From assembly GCA_037133395.1 (NCBI GenBank), contig JBAXOG010000132.1, positions 1-13,490 on the forward strand: DNA of 13,490 bases, written 5' to 3'. Source of the DNA: CAIZQW01 sp037133395 (GTDB lineage Bacteria; Verrucomicrobiota; Kiritimatiellia; RFP12; UBA1067). Of the stretch, positions 1 to 7,028 are shown piece by piece. Position numbers and translations under genes: made by a program. Numbering within the stretch: position 1 is the first letter of the stretch; each line of letters begins with the position of its first letter. Under the pieces are notes generated by a model. It was given only the letters and a program-made list of their open reading frames with translations, was not told the origin of the DNA and ran no database searches.

Positions 1-32
1 GTTTCAATCCACGCGCCCGTGTGGGGCGCGAC
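1..32 (-). CRISPR. Leader-proximal type I-C CRISPR repeat (array continues off the left edge)
   Basis: This 32-base unit reads on the minus strand as GTCGCGCCCC...GGATTGAAAC, the typical type I-C repeat. It holds a perfect 7-bp stem (cgcgccc / gggcgcg) around the 5-base loop cacac and ends in the usual ATTGAAAC 3' handle sequence. Its orientation fits the cas operon: cas2, then leader, then repeat, all on the minus strand. The window starts exactly at the 3' end of the repeat, so only one copy is visible and periodicity cannot be shown here. The call rests on repeat identity, the hairpin and its position beside a I-C cas operon. New spacers would be expected to insert at this repeat. Confidence 0.9.
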
Positions 33-79
33 GGTGGGTACTTTAACATATTCTCTTTCAACGGGAAAAGAGGATAATT

Positions 80-212
80 CCGCGAACCCACCAGATGTGA
101 GGGTTCTATTCAGTTGTCAGAGACCAAAGCTAATCTATAACCTGATCGGATGTAGCAGGTTAAAGTCTTCCGCGAGCCCTCTTGCAAAAACATGTGTGCT
201 TGGGGTTCGCGG
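80..212. repeat. CCGCGARCCC motif, three copies in the leader
   Basis: On the plus strand the motif is CCGCGAACCC at 80-89 and CCGCGAGCCC at 170-179, each preceded by TT. An exact inverted copy, GGGTTCGCGG, lies at 203-212, directly against the cas2 stop codon. The two direct copies are 90 bases apart. The outer pair (80-89 and 203-212) forms a perfect 10-bp inverted repeat. These are seen directly; a role as protein-binding or leader-folding sites is inference. Confidence 0.6.
138..162. repeat. Stem-loop in the leader
   Basis: TAACCTG at 138-144 and CAGGTTA at 156-162 form a perfect 7-bp inverted repeat around an 11-base spacer. No T-run follows on either strand, so it is unlikely to be an intrinsic terminator. 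It could be a binding site in the leader or a weak structure without function. Confidence 0.45.
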
Positions 213-503
213 TTACAGAATCAAGGCGCCTTCCATGTCAGGCGTCGGTTTTGCGCCATGGTGCTCAATCCGCTTCTGGTAATTGTCCCCAAGAAAGTAG
301 AAGCGTAGACTATCTGTGTCCGGATCAAAGATCTCCAATAGACGGGCTCTCAGCATTGTCCACTGCGCCGGGTCTACATTGCATTCAAAGACGGAGTTTT
401 GTGCCCGGATACCTGAATCAAGGCAGGCCTTTGCGACGTGCCTGAGGCGTCTACGGCCCGCGAGGTCAATGGTGCAGACATCATAGCTGACAAGTACGAG
501 CAT
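213..503 (-). CDS. cas2: CRISPR-associated endonuclease/adaptor Cas2, type I-C
   Basis: This 96-residue protein is the Cas2 subunit of the Cas1-Cas2 integrase that inserts new spacers at the leader end of the array. The N-terminus MLVLVSYDV carries the family's first beta strand with conserved Asp8, and the middle has the I-C-type RRRLRHVAKACLDSGIRAQNSVFEC region. The C-terminal part (TDSLRFYFLGDNYQKRIEHHGAKP) is also typical of I-C Cas2. Length is normal for the family. The ATG start has a GAGAGG ribosome-binding site 8 bases upstream that overlaps the end of cas1; the intergenic gap is 11 bases. It is the last gene before the leader. Family assignment is very secure. In most systems Cas2 acts structurally, so nuclease activity should not be assumed. 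Confidence 0.96.
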   Translation of the reverse strand: MLVLVSYDVCTIDLAGRRRLRHVAKACLDSGIRAQNSVFECNVDPAQWTMLRARLLEIFDPDTDSLRFYFLGDNYQKRIEHHGAKPTPDMEGALIL

Positions 504-514
504 TTAAAATCCTC

Positions 515-1537
515 TCATTTGAGTAAGAAGGGTGGATAGGCGTCGATGTCCCCGCGCAAATGGCGCGCAAGCAGCATTGCCTGGACATGGGGCAAGAGCC
601 CGACCTCAACCCGTTCGTCTAAAAAGGGATGCTGGACGATCTCTTGTTTCTTCTTCTGCCACGTCTGAAGAACCGTCTTGCGCGTGTCATCGTCCATGGT
701 CACCGCGCCAGACTCGGTCACGGTAAACCCTTTTTTGTCAATCTGATTGAGATTGATCAAAGAGACAGCGACACGGTCTGCAAGGATCGACCGAAATTCT
801 TCCATCAGGTCAAGCGCCAGACTGGGACGTCCTGGCCGCAGCGCATGCAAGAACCCGATCTGCGGATCGAGTCCGATACCCTCCAGGGCGGCCTCGCAGT
901 CATGTGCGAGCAGAGTGTAGAGGAATGAGAGCAAGGCATTCACGGGGTCAAGTGGCGGACGCCTGTTGCGACCATTCATTTGAAAGTCATTTTGTTGACT
1001 CACCAGCAAGCCGTTAAAGGCCGAAAAATAGTAGTTTGCCGCCTCACCCTCCAGACCTCGCAAAATATCGATATCCTCTGTCTTGCGGACGCGCTGGATA
1101 ACATTGGCCATCCCGTCAATCGCCGTACTCAGTAAAGGGTTTTCGCCATGGTCGCGTAAGGCGCGCTGAAGAACGGTCCGGCTGTTGGCTAGCTTTCCCA
1201 GCACAAACCCCCTGGCTAGGGCAAGTGACACTGTCTTGTCATCAGATCTTCTTATCTGCTCGCGTCGCAGGAGCACATTCCCAGAGACTGGGCCTGTGAC
1301 CCGCGCTAAAAACTGACCGCGTTCCGTCATAAAGCTGACATGCACCCCGCGTTCGCCGCAGAGACCCAGCAAAGGCGGGCTGCACGAGACCTGACCAAAG
1401 CAGACGATACCGCCCAGCATGTGTATCGGCAGCCTCAAACGAGTCTCTTTCTCTACGCGCACGAGTACCGACTCACCCTCATGGCAGAGATAAGAGCCCT
1501 GGGTCGAAACATAGAGCATATTGAGTAGTTTTTTCAT
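515..1537 (-). CDS. cas1: CRISPR integrase Cas1, type I-C
   Basis: This 340-residue protein is the catalytic subunit of the spacer integrase. The start MKKLLNMLYVSTQGSYL is characteristic of I-C Cas1. The metal-binding residues are recognisable: Glu163 in GLEGEAANYYF, His231 in GFLHALRPGRPSLALD, and Asp243 with Glu246/Glu247 in ALDLMEEFR. Nothing suggests inactivation. The ATG at 1535-1537 gives the normal N-terminus, and a moderate GAAGAG sequence lies about 10 bases upstream. The gene starts 52 bases after the nuclease-like gene at 1590-2474, the largest gap inside the operon. In the standard I-C order cas4 directly precedes cas1; here that gene interrupts the pair. Cas1 works with Cas2 (downstream) and Cas4 (further upstream) to process and integrate prespacers. 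Confidence 0.97.
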   Translation of the reverse strand: MKKLLNMLYVSTQGSYLCHEGESVLVRVEKETRLRLPIHMLGGIVCFGQVSCSPPLLGLCGERGVHVSFMTERGQFLARVTGPVSGNVLLRREQIRRSDDKTVSLALARGFVLGKLANSRTVLQRALRDHGENPLLSTAIDGMANVIQRVRKTEDIDILRGLEGEAANYYFSAFNGLLVSQQNDFQMNGRNRRPPLDPVNALLSFLYTLLAHDCEAALEGIGLDPQIGFLHALRPGRPSLALDLMEEFRSILADRVAVSLINLNQIDKKGFTVTESGAVTMDDDTRKTVLQTWQKKKQEIVQHPFLDERVEVGLLPHVQAMLLARHLRGDIDAYPPFLLK

Positions 1538-1589
1538 AACACCAGTCTCTTCGCCGATGACCGTAATAAGTCGTCAGACGCGATGAAGG

Positions 1590-2474
1590 TCATTTAGTTT
1601 GTTTCACACGTATCAAAGTCGCGAGCTTATCGCCCAAGGCTGTCGCGAGTCGGGCTTTATCATCTGGATAGAGCGAAATGAGTTTCTTGCTTGCGTGCAT
1701 GTAGAGATCTTGTTTGAGGTACATGCCTGCCTTGTAACGAGGCGTATCCATACCCCAATATTCGATATATACATCGTATTCCGGGAGGTAGAAATCGGGC
1801 CTTATCTGAAAGCCCTCGATAATGCGCAGGCGGGCATCATACCGATATGCGATACCGTGTGTGGCCAGCCACTCTGCGATGCGTCGTTCGCCATCTGACT
1901 GGACAAGCGTTCCATCAAGCGTCTTGATCTTCTTTTTGTCTTCGACCTGTGTCTCGAAATTACGCCGCTCTGTTGCGGTCTCGTCAAAACAGGTATCACA
2001 AAGGGTGCGTTCGAAAAAACGCTGGCTTCTTGCATATTCATCTGGGGCGACTGGCCTGCCGCAGCGGCGGCAGGTGTGGATCGTCTGTTTTGCTGCAATC
2101 ACAAGAGCTGTTTTGATGGCGATACCAGATGCGGTGACACTTCGCTTGACATAGTCATCTTCGTTTGGGTTCAGATACATATCGCGCAGGACTGGAAGCG
2201 CCTTCTCGGCAGCAATACCGAAGGCACCCAGTGCCTTGGCAACATACTGGCGCACTTGCGGGTGGGTATCTGAGAGCAGGGGCAGCAGGGTCTCTACCGC
2301 CTGTTTTGAATCAATGACTCCGGCCAGTTTTCCAAGTGCCGAGGCTGCCAAACGGCGCACCAACGGTGAGGGCGATTCACAAAAGGTCTTTAGCTCGATG
2401 TAAGCAGTGGGATCCGCGCTCTCACCCAGAGTTTTGGCGCGGCCGGCAAGGGTCTTTTCAGTCTTATAGAGCAC
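1590..2474 (-). CDS. HEAT-repeat, zinc-motif and PD-(D/E)XK nuclease-like protein inserted between cas4 and cas1
   Basis: This 294-residue protein is not part of the standard I-C set. Three regions are visible. Residues ~20-125 are HEAT-like helical repeats (SPSPLVRRLAASALGKLA, then SDTHPQVRQYVAKALGAFG, then a third with DDYVKRSVTASG). Residues 135-162 hold two CxxC pairs, CRRC and CDTC, likely binding zinc. Residues ~190-275 resemble a PD-(D/E)XK nuclease fold: Glu196 in SDGERRIAEWL, RPDFYLPEYDVYIEYWG with Asp227 and Glu238, and Lys254 in YLKQDLY. This pattern is like the nuclease modules attached to some UvrD-type helicases. The GTG start is favoured by a strong AAGGAG 8 bases upstream, inside the 29-base gap after cas4. 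Being within the operon suggests a role in adaptation or DNA end processing, but that is inference. It could also be a passenger defence gene. Confidence 0.8.
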   Translation of the reverse strand: MLYKTEKTLAGRAKTLGESADPTAYIELKTFCESPSPLVRRLAASALGKLAGVIDSKQAVETLLPLLSDTHPQVRQYVAKALGAFGIAAEKALPVLRDMYLNPNEDDYVKRSVTASGIAIKTALVIAAKQTIHTCRRCGRPVAPDEYARSQRFFERTLCDTCFDETATERRNFETQVEDKKKIKTLDGTLVQSDGERRIAEWLATHGIAYRYDARLRIIEGFQIRPDFYLPEYDVYIEYWGMDTPRYKAGMYLKQDLYMHASKKLISLYPDDKARLATALGDKLATLIRVKQTK

Positions 2475-2503
2475 GATCTAATCTCCTTTTTAGAACCGAC
2501 TTA

Positions 2504-3205
2504 CTACGTCATTGAGGACTTCGTTGCGTCATCAGGCGCAATTTCTTCGATCTGGCGGTCAAGCCAGCGTTGCGCGGAGCGCTCCTTGCCGACGCTTTGC
2601 GGGAGACAGAGTTCCAGCAACGAGCAGTGGGTGCATTTGCCCTTGTCATAGATAGCCGGGGGTGTGAGGCCTGCCTTCATGAGTTCATGCAAACGATGGC
2701 AGACCGTCTCCGTCTGCTGTCGCAACACCTCGTCAAAGAGCACCTCGCAGCGGCGGCGAGTCTCGCCATAAAAGAGAGCACCGACCTTGATATGACAGCC
2801 CAGCATCTCCTCTAAGCAGAGTGCTTGTGCGCAGAGCTGGATTTCATACGGATGATGGTTTTTCGCCGCACCCTTCTTATATTCCACCGGAAGAGGAAGC
2901 CACGTGTTTTCACAACTTGGAATCCGTACGCCACCCTCTGACGGTGGTGTACGGATCATTTCGACGACGTCTGTAATCCCAGAGATACCTAAATGAAGAG
3001 ATCGCAGTCGTAAACTACGAAGAATTAAAGTCTCTCCCCGAGATTCGCATGCACCGCTATGTACCTTCTCATGCAAGACATTTCCAACAGCGGTATGGAT
3101 ATTGTCCGCCCAGAGTTGCTCGATGTGTATAAGTGCAAAACGACGCGGACAGTAAGCATATTGGCTGACAGCGGATAGCGGTAGAAGATTTTCTTCTGCG
3201 TACAT
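2504..3205 (-). CDS. cas4: CRISPR-associated exonuclease Cas4, type I-C
   Basis: This 233-residue RecB-like nuclease trims and orients prespacers and helps select the PAM during adaptation. Cysteines that would hold the iron-sulfur cluster are in place: Cys19 in YAYCPRRF, and Cys191, Cys194 and Cys200 in GKCTHCSLLELCLP. Nuclease residues are also visible: His45, Asp79 in GITDVVE, Glu108 and Lys110 in LPVEYKKG, and Gln123 in the following QLCAQAL helix. The ATG overlaps the cas7 stop in a TAATG arrangement with no strong ribosome-binding site, so it is probably translated by reinitiation after cas7. A 29-base tail after residue 205 is charged and not part of the core. The family call is secure. 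Confidence 0.95.
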   Translation of the reverse strand: MYAEENLLPLSAVSQYAYCPRRFALIHIEQLWADNIHTAVGNVLHEKVHSGACESRGETLILRSLRLRSLHLGISGITDVVEMIRTPPSEGGVRIPSCENTWLPLPVEYKKGAAKNHHPYEIQLCAQALCLEEMLGCHIKVGALFYGETRRRCEVLFDEVLRQQTETVCHRLHELMKAGLTPPAIYDKGKCTHCSLLELCLPQSVGKERSAQRWLDRQIEEIAPDDATKSSMT

Positions 3206-4164
3206 TATTGCTCGTGACGAAGGTGGAGTTTGATTCCTTTAGGCAAGGTGTCCTCTGTCCATGTGTTCTGAATACTGTAATCCGCGAATGATGCTGGAAA
3301 CTCTTTGCCGTCTTTTAACGCAATTTGAATCCCTTCGAACAGCTTATGGGCATGGGCACATCCAAGGCGGGTTTCATGAAGGTTCTGTTTTTTCTGCTGC
3401 TCATCATTTGCATCAGCGTGGGTACCAATGTGCTCGAAGTCATAAATGCCGCGAACAATCATTTCGCCACGGGCGGCGGAATGGTCGTGCTCAAACATGT
3501 GGGTGATGGCTTGAAACAGCAGGTTGAGATCGTCATGCGTGAAGCCTGTACGCTCTGCAAATGAAGGGGAGACATATCCTTTGGCGACATAGAGAGCATA
3601 GGGGACGATGTGCTTATTGCCCATTGTACGTTCCTGGTTTGCATCGGATTCTTTCGTCACCGCGCAACGTGTAATGGATATTTCGAGTGGGGTGATGGGA
3701 TGGACGGATTGGCCGAAAGTAAATTGAACAGGACCACGAACTTGACCGAAGGCGGATCCTTTTAACACACCATTCCCTGTTGAGACGACCCCCCCAAATG
3801 TACGAAGATCATAGAATTCTCGACATAACCATTTAATAGCCGTCTCCGCTTTTTGAGCATCAGTACCATTAGGCAATTCACCTTTTGCAATATCCTCACC
3901 TCTCTTTTGCTCCGTCTCGATGACGGCACCCTGTTTGATGAGGATGTTGAAGACGTTGGCGGTATCTGATTCACGAGCTGGTGGGAAGAGTTCCACAAAG
4001 TTGCGGATTTTGCGTTTAAGGCAGACATCTGTCACGATTCCCCTGTTAGTGTTGGGGTCGATACGTGGCATATTGCCTGCATCCGGATCACCATTGGGAT
4101 TGCCATTAGTGACCTCGAAGAGGAGGAGGAAGTCGTGACGGTTTGTGAGGATTTGGTTTTTCAT
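3205..4164 (-). CDS. cas7c: Type I-C Cascade backbone subunit Cas7 (Csd2)
   Basis: This 319-residue RAMP-fold protein polymerises along the crRNA to form the Cascade backbone. The N-terminal block LLLFEVTNGNPNGDPDAGN (residues 13-31) followed by PRIDPNTNRGIVTDVCLKRKIR is the hallmark of Csd2/Csh2 proteins. RTFGGVVSTGNG (121-132) and the ITRCAVTKE region near residues 164-172 also match. The length is normal for the family. The ATG is preceded by AAAGGAAA about 6 bases upstream, in a 24-base gap after cas8c. Strong spacing signals fit the need for several Cas7 copies per complex, though relative expression cannot be read from sequence alone. The stop codon overlaps the cas4 start by one base. 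Confidence 0.96.
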   Translation of the reverse strand: MKNQILTNRHDFLLLFEVTNGNPNGDPDAGNMPRIDPNTNRGIVTDVCLKRKIRNFVELFPPARESDTANVFNILIKQGAVIETEQKRGEDIAKGELPNGTDAQKAETAIKWLCREFYDLRTFGGVVSTGNGVLKGSAFGQVRGPVQFTFGQSVHPITPLEISITRCAVTKESDANQERTMGNKHIVPYALYVAKGYVSPSFAERTGFTHDDLNLLFQAITHMFEHDHSAARGEMIVRGIYDFEHIGTHADANDEQQKKQNLHETRLGCAHAHKLFEGIQIALKDGKEFPASFADYSIQNTWTEDTLPKGIKLHLRHEQ

Positions 4165-4188
4165 TTAATGTTTCCTTTTGTTTGTAGT

Positions 4189-4662
4189 TTATTCTGAAAC
4201 GAGATTAAGAGGTTCGGATTGCTGCGAACTGTCATTCTTTGCTTTACCTGATTTGTGTTCGCGTGCCTCCTCGCGAGCAACAGCATCGGAAGCCTGCTGC
4301 TGATAAAAGCCGAGTGCAAAACGCCCCTGAGCTTGGAGGTCGAGATGGCGAGGAAAGACAGGCGGACATCCTTCTGCTTGCGGCTTGAAAAGAGCGATGA
4401 TGTCTTGGATTTGCTTGTCTTGATAATCGCTGCCACCTGATTTACGAATTTTATCGAGATGATGCCTGTATAAGCGAATAAGCAGTGGGAATACCGTCGT
4501 GGGTGAGGTGCTGGCGGTGCCGAAGTAGCGTTCAGCGACACCCGTGAACTCCTTGGGGTAGTCCCGCGATTTTCGTTGTGTTTCAGAGAGAAGCGAGAGC
4601 AAGCGTCCGCAATTGTAAGCGGGGTCGTTAGTATTGGCTATGATTTGTGTTCTGATTTCCAT
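4189..4662 (-). CDS. cas11c: Probable internal Cas11c small subunit, in frame within cas8c
   Basis: Type I-C systems are known to make the small subunit Cas11c from an internal start inside cas8c (shown for the Desulfovibrio vulgaris system). Here Met491 of Cas8c (ATG at 4660-4662) is preceded by AAAGGAA with about 6-8 bases of spacing, a much better ribosome-binding site than most internal Met codons have. Translation from it would give a 157-residue product starting MEIRTQIIANTNDPAYNCGR and ending with Cas8c. This begins just before the conserved helical C-terminal domain, where the known internal starts lie. The signal is seen in the sequence; expression is inferred by homology. Confidence 0.7.
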   Translation of the reverse strand: MEIRTQIIANTNDPAYNCGRLLSLLSETQRKSRDYPKEFTGVAERYFGTASTSPTTVFPLLIRLYRHHLDKIRKSGGSDYQDKQIQDIIALFKPQAEGCPPVFPRHLDLQAQGRFALGFYQQQASDAVAREEAREHKSGKAKNDSSQQSEPLNLVSE

Positions 4663-6132
4663 ATCGGATTCCTTTCTGTTACGGTTGAGAATGAGTTTGA
4701 GAAGCGCGAAACGGCTCTGGTCGTAGATAATTTTATAGTTTTTGTCCCCGACCAAACGCGAATGAAGTTGGTTAAGAATGGGTTTGATAAGCGCGATGGA
4801 TGGTGCCGTACCTTCAAGTGCAGCGCAGTAGAGTTGGGATGCAACTTCGGTTTGAAGTTTGTCCATATCAGGTTTGATTGATCCCTTATCCCGTTTCAAT
4901 GGAGGCATCGTATTTGCAAGCCAATAAATAGAAAGCGGATTGAACGCAGTATTCTTAATGGCGGCTTTTTTAGTGGCACTCGGTTCGTTCTTAGCTGGGA
5001 CAACAATATCAAGGTCGTCAAACCATCTCGCAACGTTTTCAATGGCCTGATCCAGCGGTTTTTGAATCCAGTTGCTGACAGCAACACGCCCAGAACAGCC
5101 TTTGAACGTAACGGCGATGAACAAGTCTTTCTTCGCCAATTCGCGTTCGAAACCCGCCCAAGGAGATTTCATAAACTTGGAAACGGTCTGCGGATCTGGT
5201 TTGTTGAGTAAACCGGCAAAGAGGCTTCCGGCGGATTTTGTTTGAACAGCCCAGAAACATAACACGGTATTGCCTAGCCTAAGCGATGTGTCTTCTGATT
5301 GTATGAGGTGATTAAGCGCGGTGCAGTAGGCAGTTGCTGCATCCACGGAGGTTGGACAGTTTTGGCTTTTAGAAAAGCCATAGGACGAAAAAGCGTCTTT
5401 GTCGAAAGAGACCAGCGAGGCACCAGCGGCTTGCCCTCCAGGGACGCTCATAATTTTTACTCCATGGGTCTCGGCAATGGGTTGGTCGGGCTGGCCAGTA
5501 ATGATGCAGAGACCCTTTGATGCACTCGTCTTGGTTGCTGACACTTCTGTCGAATGCTGTGAACGCCACCAGTTAAGCATTTCTTTGTTTTCGAGCAAGA
5601 GCTCGCCATTTACACGGAATGTGAAGTTTTCTGGGCCGAGCGTAGTTTCGGCACCAGACGCTGAGGTAATTTTCCAAGAGGTACCATCTTTTCGGAGAAA
5701 TGGCGGCAAGGCTGTTGTTTTCTGAATATACTTCAGACAAGCTAAGATAACGGTACACGATTTTCCACACGCTTCCATCTGTCGCCAAAAATCGGCTTTC
5801 TTAGCAGCATTGTTTATATTCCGATCAGCCAACCATTTTGAGTTGTTGCTTTTTTTTGCAACGGTTTTCCAATTACCCTCCAGACCGAATACAGCCGTGA
5901 TACCGTCTGCAAGAAATTCAGAGACCCCTCCAGCGTATTTTGCCCTTGTGGTTTGTGGACAAGGAAACTCGTTACCGCGTTTGCCATCTGTAGCAGTATC
6001 TACTGGTCCTTGGCCCAGCAGGTTTCCATCGTCATCAAGGTCAATGATCCAGCGGACGGCCTTGGCTGAGAACGCAGGATCAGAAAGAAGGTTGCGAGAG
6101 ATTGCGAAATCGTAGAGGTGTTTAAGGAGCAT
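4189..6132 (-). CDS. cas8c: Type I-C Cascade large subunit Cas8c (Csd1)
   Basis: This 647-residue protein is the large subunit that recognises the PAM and helps open target DNA. The N-terminus MLLKHLYDFAISRNLLSD and the WIIDLDDDGNLLG segment are typical of Csd1, as are RDGTSWKI-like residues near 145-155, the CIITGQPDQPIAETHG block near 208-223 and the SYGFSKSQNCPTS segment. The C-terminal helical part (CGRLLSLL, then AERYFGTASTSPTTVFP, then QGRFALGFYQQQ) is the region that in I-C systems is also made separately as Cas11c. The ATG lies two bases after the cas5 stop, with GGAG 11 bases upstream. The last ~25 residues are charged and low in complexity. The gene looks more AT-rich by eye than cas1 and the HIRAN gene. 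Confidence 0.95.
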   Translation of the reverse strand: MLLKHLYDFAISRNLLSDPAFSAKAVRWIIDLDDDGNLLGQGPVDTATDGKRGNEFPCPQTTRAKYAGGVSEFLADGITAVFGLEGNWKTVAKKSNNSKWLADRNINNAAKKADFWRQMEACGKSCTVILACLKYIQKTTALPPFLRKDGTSWKITSASGAETTLGPENFTFRVNGELLLENKEMLNWWRSQHSTEVSATKTSASKGLCIITGQPDQPIAETHGVKIMSVPGGQAAGASLVSFDKDAFSSYGFSKSQNCPTSVDAATAYCTALNHLIQSEDTSLRLGNTVLCFWAVQTKSAGSLFAGLLNKPDPQTVSKFMKSPWAGFERELAKKDLFIAVTFKGCSGRVAVSNWIQKPLDQAIENVARWFDDLDIVVPAKNEPSATKKAAIKNTAFNPLSIYWLANTMPPLKRDKGSIKPDMDKLQTEVASQLYCAALEGTAPSIALIKPILNQLHSRLVGDKNYKIIYDQSRFALLKLILNRNRKESDMEIRTQIIANTNDPAYNCGRLLSLLSETQRKSRDYPKEFTGVAERYFGTASTSPTTVFPLLIRLYRHHLDKIRKSGGSDYQDKQIQDIIALFKPQAEGCPPVFPRHLDLQAQGRFALGFYQQQASDAVAREEAREHKSGKAKNDSSQQSEPLNLVSE

Positions 6133-6134
6133 GA

Positions 6135-7028
6135 TTATTTTTTCTCCACATCTTGGATGAGAATAGAAACATTGTCAGGGTGGCACTGGATGCTATTGTC
6201 ATGAATTTCGGCTTGGAAGAAAGACGGACGAGGAGTGATTTTCTTTCCGACAAAGAAGCGATCAGGATCAACATCATATTCTTTCAATTGTTTTGTCTTT
6301 TCACCCTTTTTCAGACTAGACAAGCTTTGCTCGAATTGTTCGCGGGCGGCTGTAATATCCTCTGGCTTGAGCCACTTGAATCCTTCTTCCAACAGACGAT
6401 GATCAAACACATCATAAAGCATCAACCCAAGTGGTTCGTATTTGGTTAAAGCCAAAGGTGTGTTTGAAGCGGTAAGCTCTTTTTTGCGGCGGTCAAAAGC
6501 GGTATCAGCATCTTCCTCATACTCAAAACAAGCATCGAACTCACGAACACCTAGACAAGGACGGTGAAAACATTTGCCAGAAGAAGCGCGTCGTTTGATT
6601 TGCCCAAGATATTTGCCAATGTTGCATCGCGTGGGATCTGCGAGTTTCGTCAACTTGACTTCAGCCGTAATCAAGTACTCAACATCTCTGAGTGCGAGCA
6701 TGTTGCGCTGGGTTCCGTCTGCGGCACCGCCACCAGCGTGTATAGGTGAGACTTTCTCAGGCGATTTCATCCATTGTTTGGCGTTGTCCAGACTGATAAC
6801 GGAGGTAACTTCGTTGCGTCGAGTGGAGAACCAAGAACCCCGTTTGACAATATGAATGGTATCAATCAGGTAATACATCTCGGGTTCCCAGAAAACGGCT
6901 TCAAAGATGCCTCGGGCAGATGAAGGGGTAATGACAGGGTAACTAACCCTCTCTACTTTCATTTCGGGTCGAGTGAAGCAGGCGAAATCCCCCCATACGC
7001 GAAGGGTTATACGGTTGGCTTTATTCAT
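6135..7028 (-). CDS. cas5c: Type I-C Cas5 (Cas5d), crRNA-processing and Cascade subunit
   Basis: This 297-residue protein caps the 5' handle of the crRNA in Cascade and, in I-C systems, cuts the pre-crRNA in place of Cas6. The family blocks are clear: LRVWGDFACFTRPEMKVERVSYPVITPSSARGIFEAVFW (9-47), GKYLGQIKRRASSGKCFHRPCLGVREF (138-164) and PRPSFFQAE (266-274). It is longer than the usual 210-240 residues because of a charged helical stretch at about 220-258. Compared from memory with Bacillus halodurans Cas5d (Tyr46, Lys116, His117), the equivalents here appear to be Phe46, Lys139 and Tyr140. The ATG overlaps the cas3 stop as ATGA, and GAGGAG lies 8 bases upstream. Family call secure; catalytic state uncertain. 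Confidence 0.94.
   Translation of the reverse strand: MNKANRITLRVWGDFACFTRPEMKVERVSYPVITPSSARGIFEAVFWEPEMYYLIDTIHIVKRGSWFSTRRNEVTSVISLDNAKQWMKSPEKVSPIHAGGGAADGTQRNMLALRDVEYLITAEVKLTKLADPTRCNIGKYLGQIKRRASSGKCFHRPCLGVREFDACFEYEEDADTAFDRRKKELTASNTPLALTKYEPLGLMLYDVFDHRLLEEGFKWLKPEDITAAREQFEQSLSSLKKGEKTKQLKEYDVDPDRFFVGKKITPRPSFFQAEIHDNSIQCHPDNVSILIQDVEKK

Larger units (their letters stand above)
33..212 (-). promoter_or_regulatory. CRISPR leader between cas2 and the array
   Basis: This is the 180-base non-coding stretch between the cas2 stop codon and the first repeat, which is where a leader directing spacer acquisition and pre-crRNA transcription is expected. It is not featureless: it has direct and inverted copies of a CCGCGARCCC motif, a 7-bp stem-loop at 138-162, and a CTTTAAC / GTTAAAG inverted pair (41-47 and 159-165). 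I found no convincing sigma70 promoter with good spacing near the repeat, and no clear IHF consensus. Leader identity is inferred from position and repeat orientation. Confidence 0.75.

Noticed and set aside
1822..2154. 110-codon plus-strand frame inside the HEAT/nuclease gene
   Set aside because: Antisense to a gene with clear HEAT, zinc and nuclease-like motifs; composition is that of a reverse-frame artefact.
4161..4541. Open frame of 126 codons on the minus strand overlapping the end of cas8c
   Set aside because: It lies in another frame of cas8c, its product has no recognisable domain and is rich in Ser/Arg, as is typical of a shadow frame; the cas8c frame carries the conserved Csd1 C-terminus.
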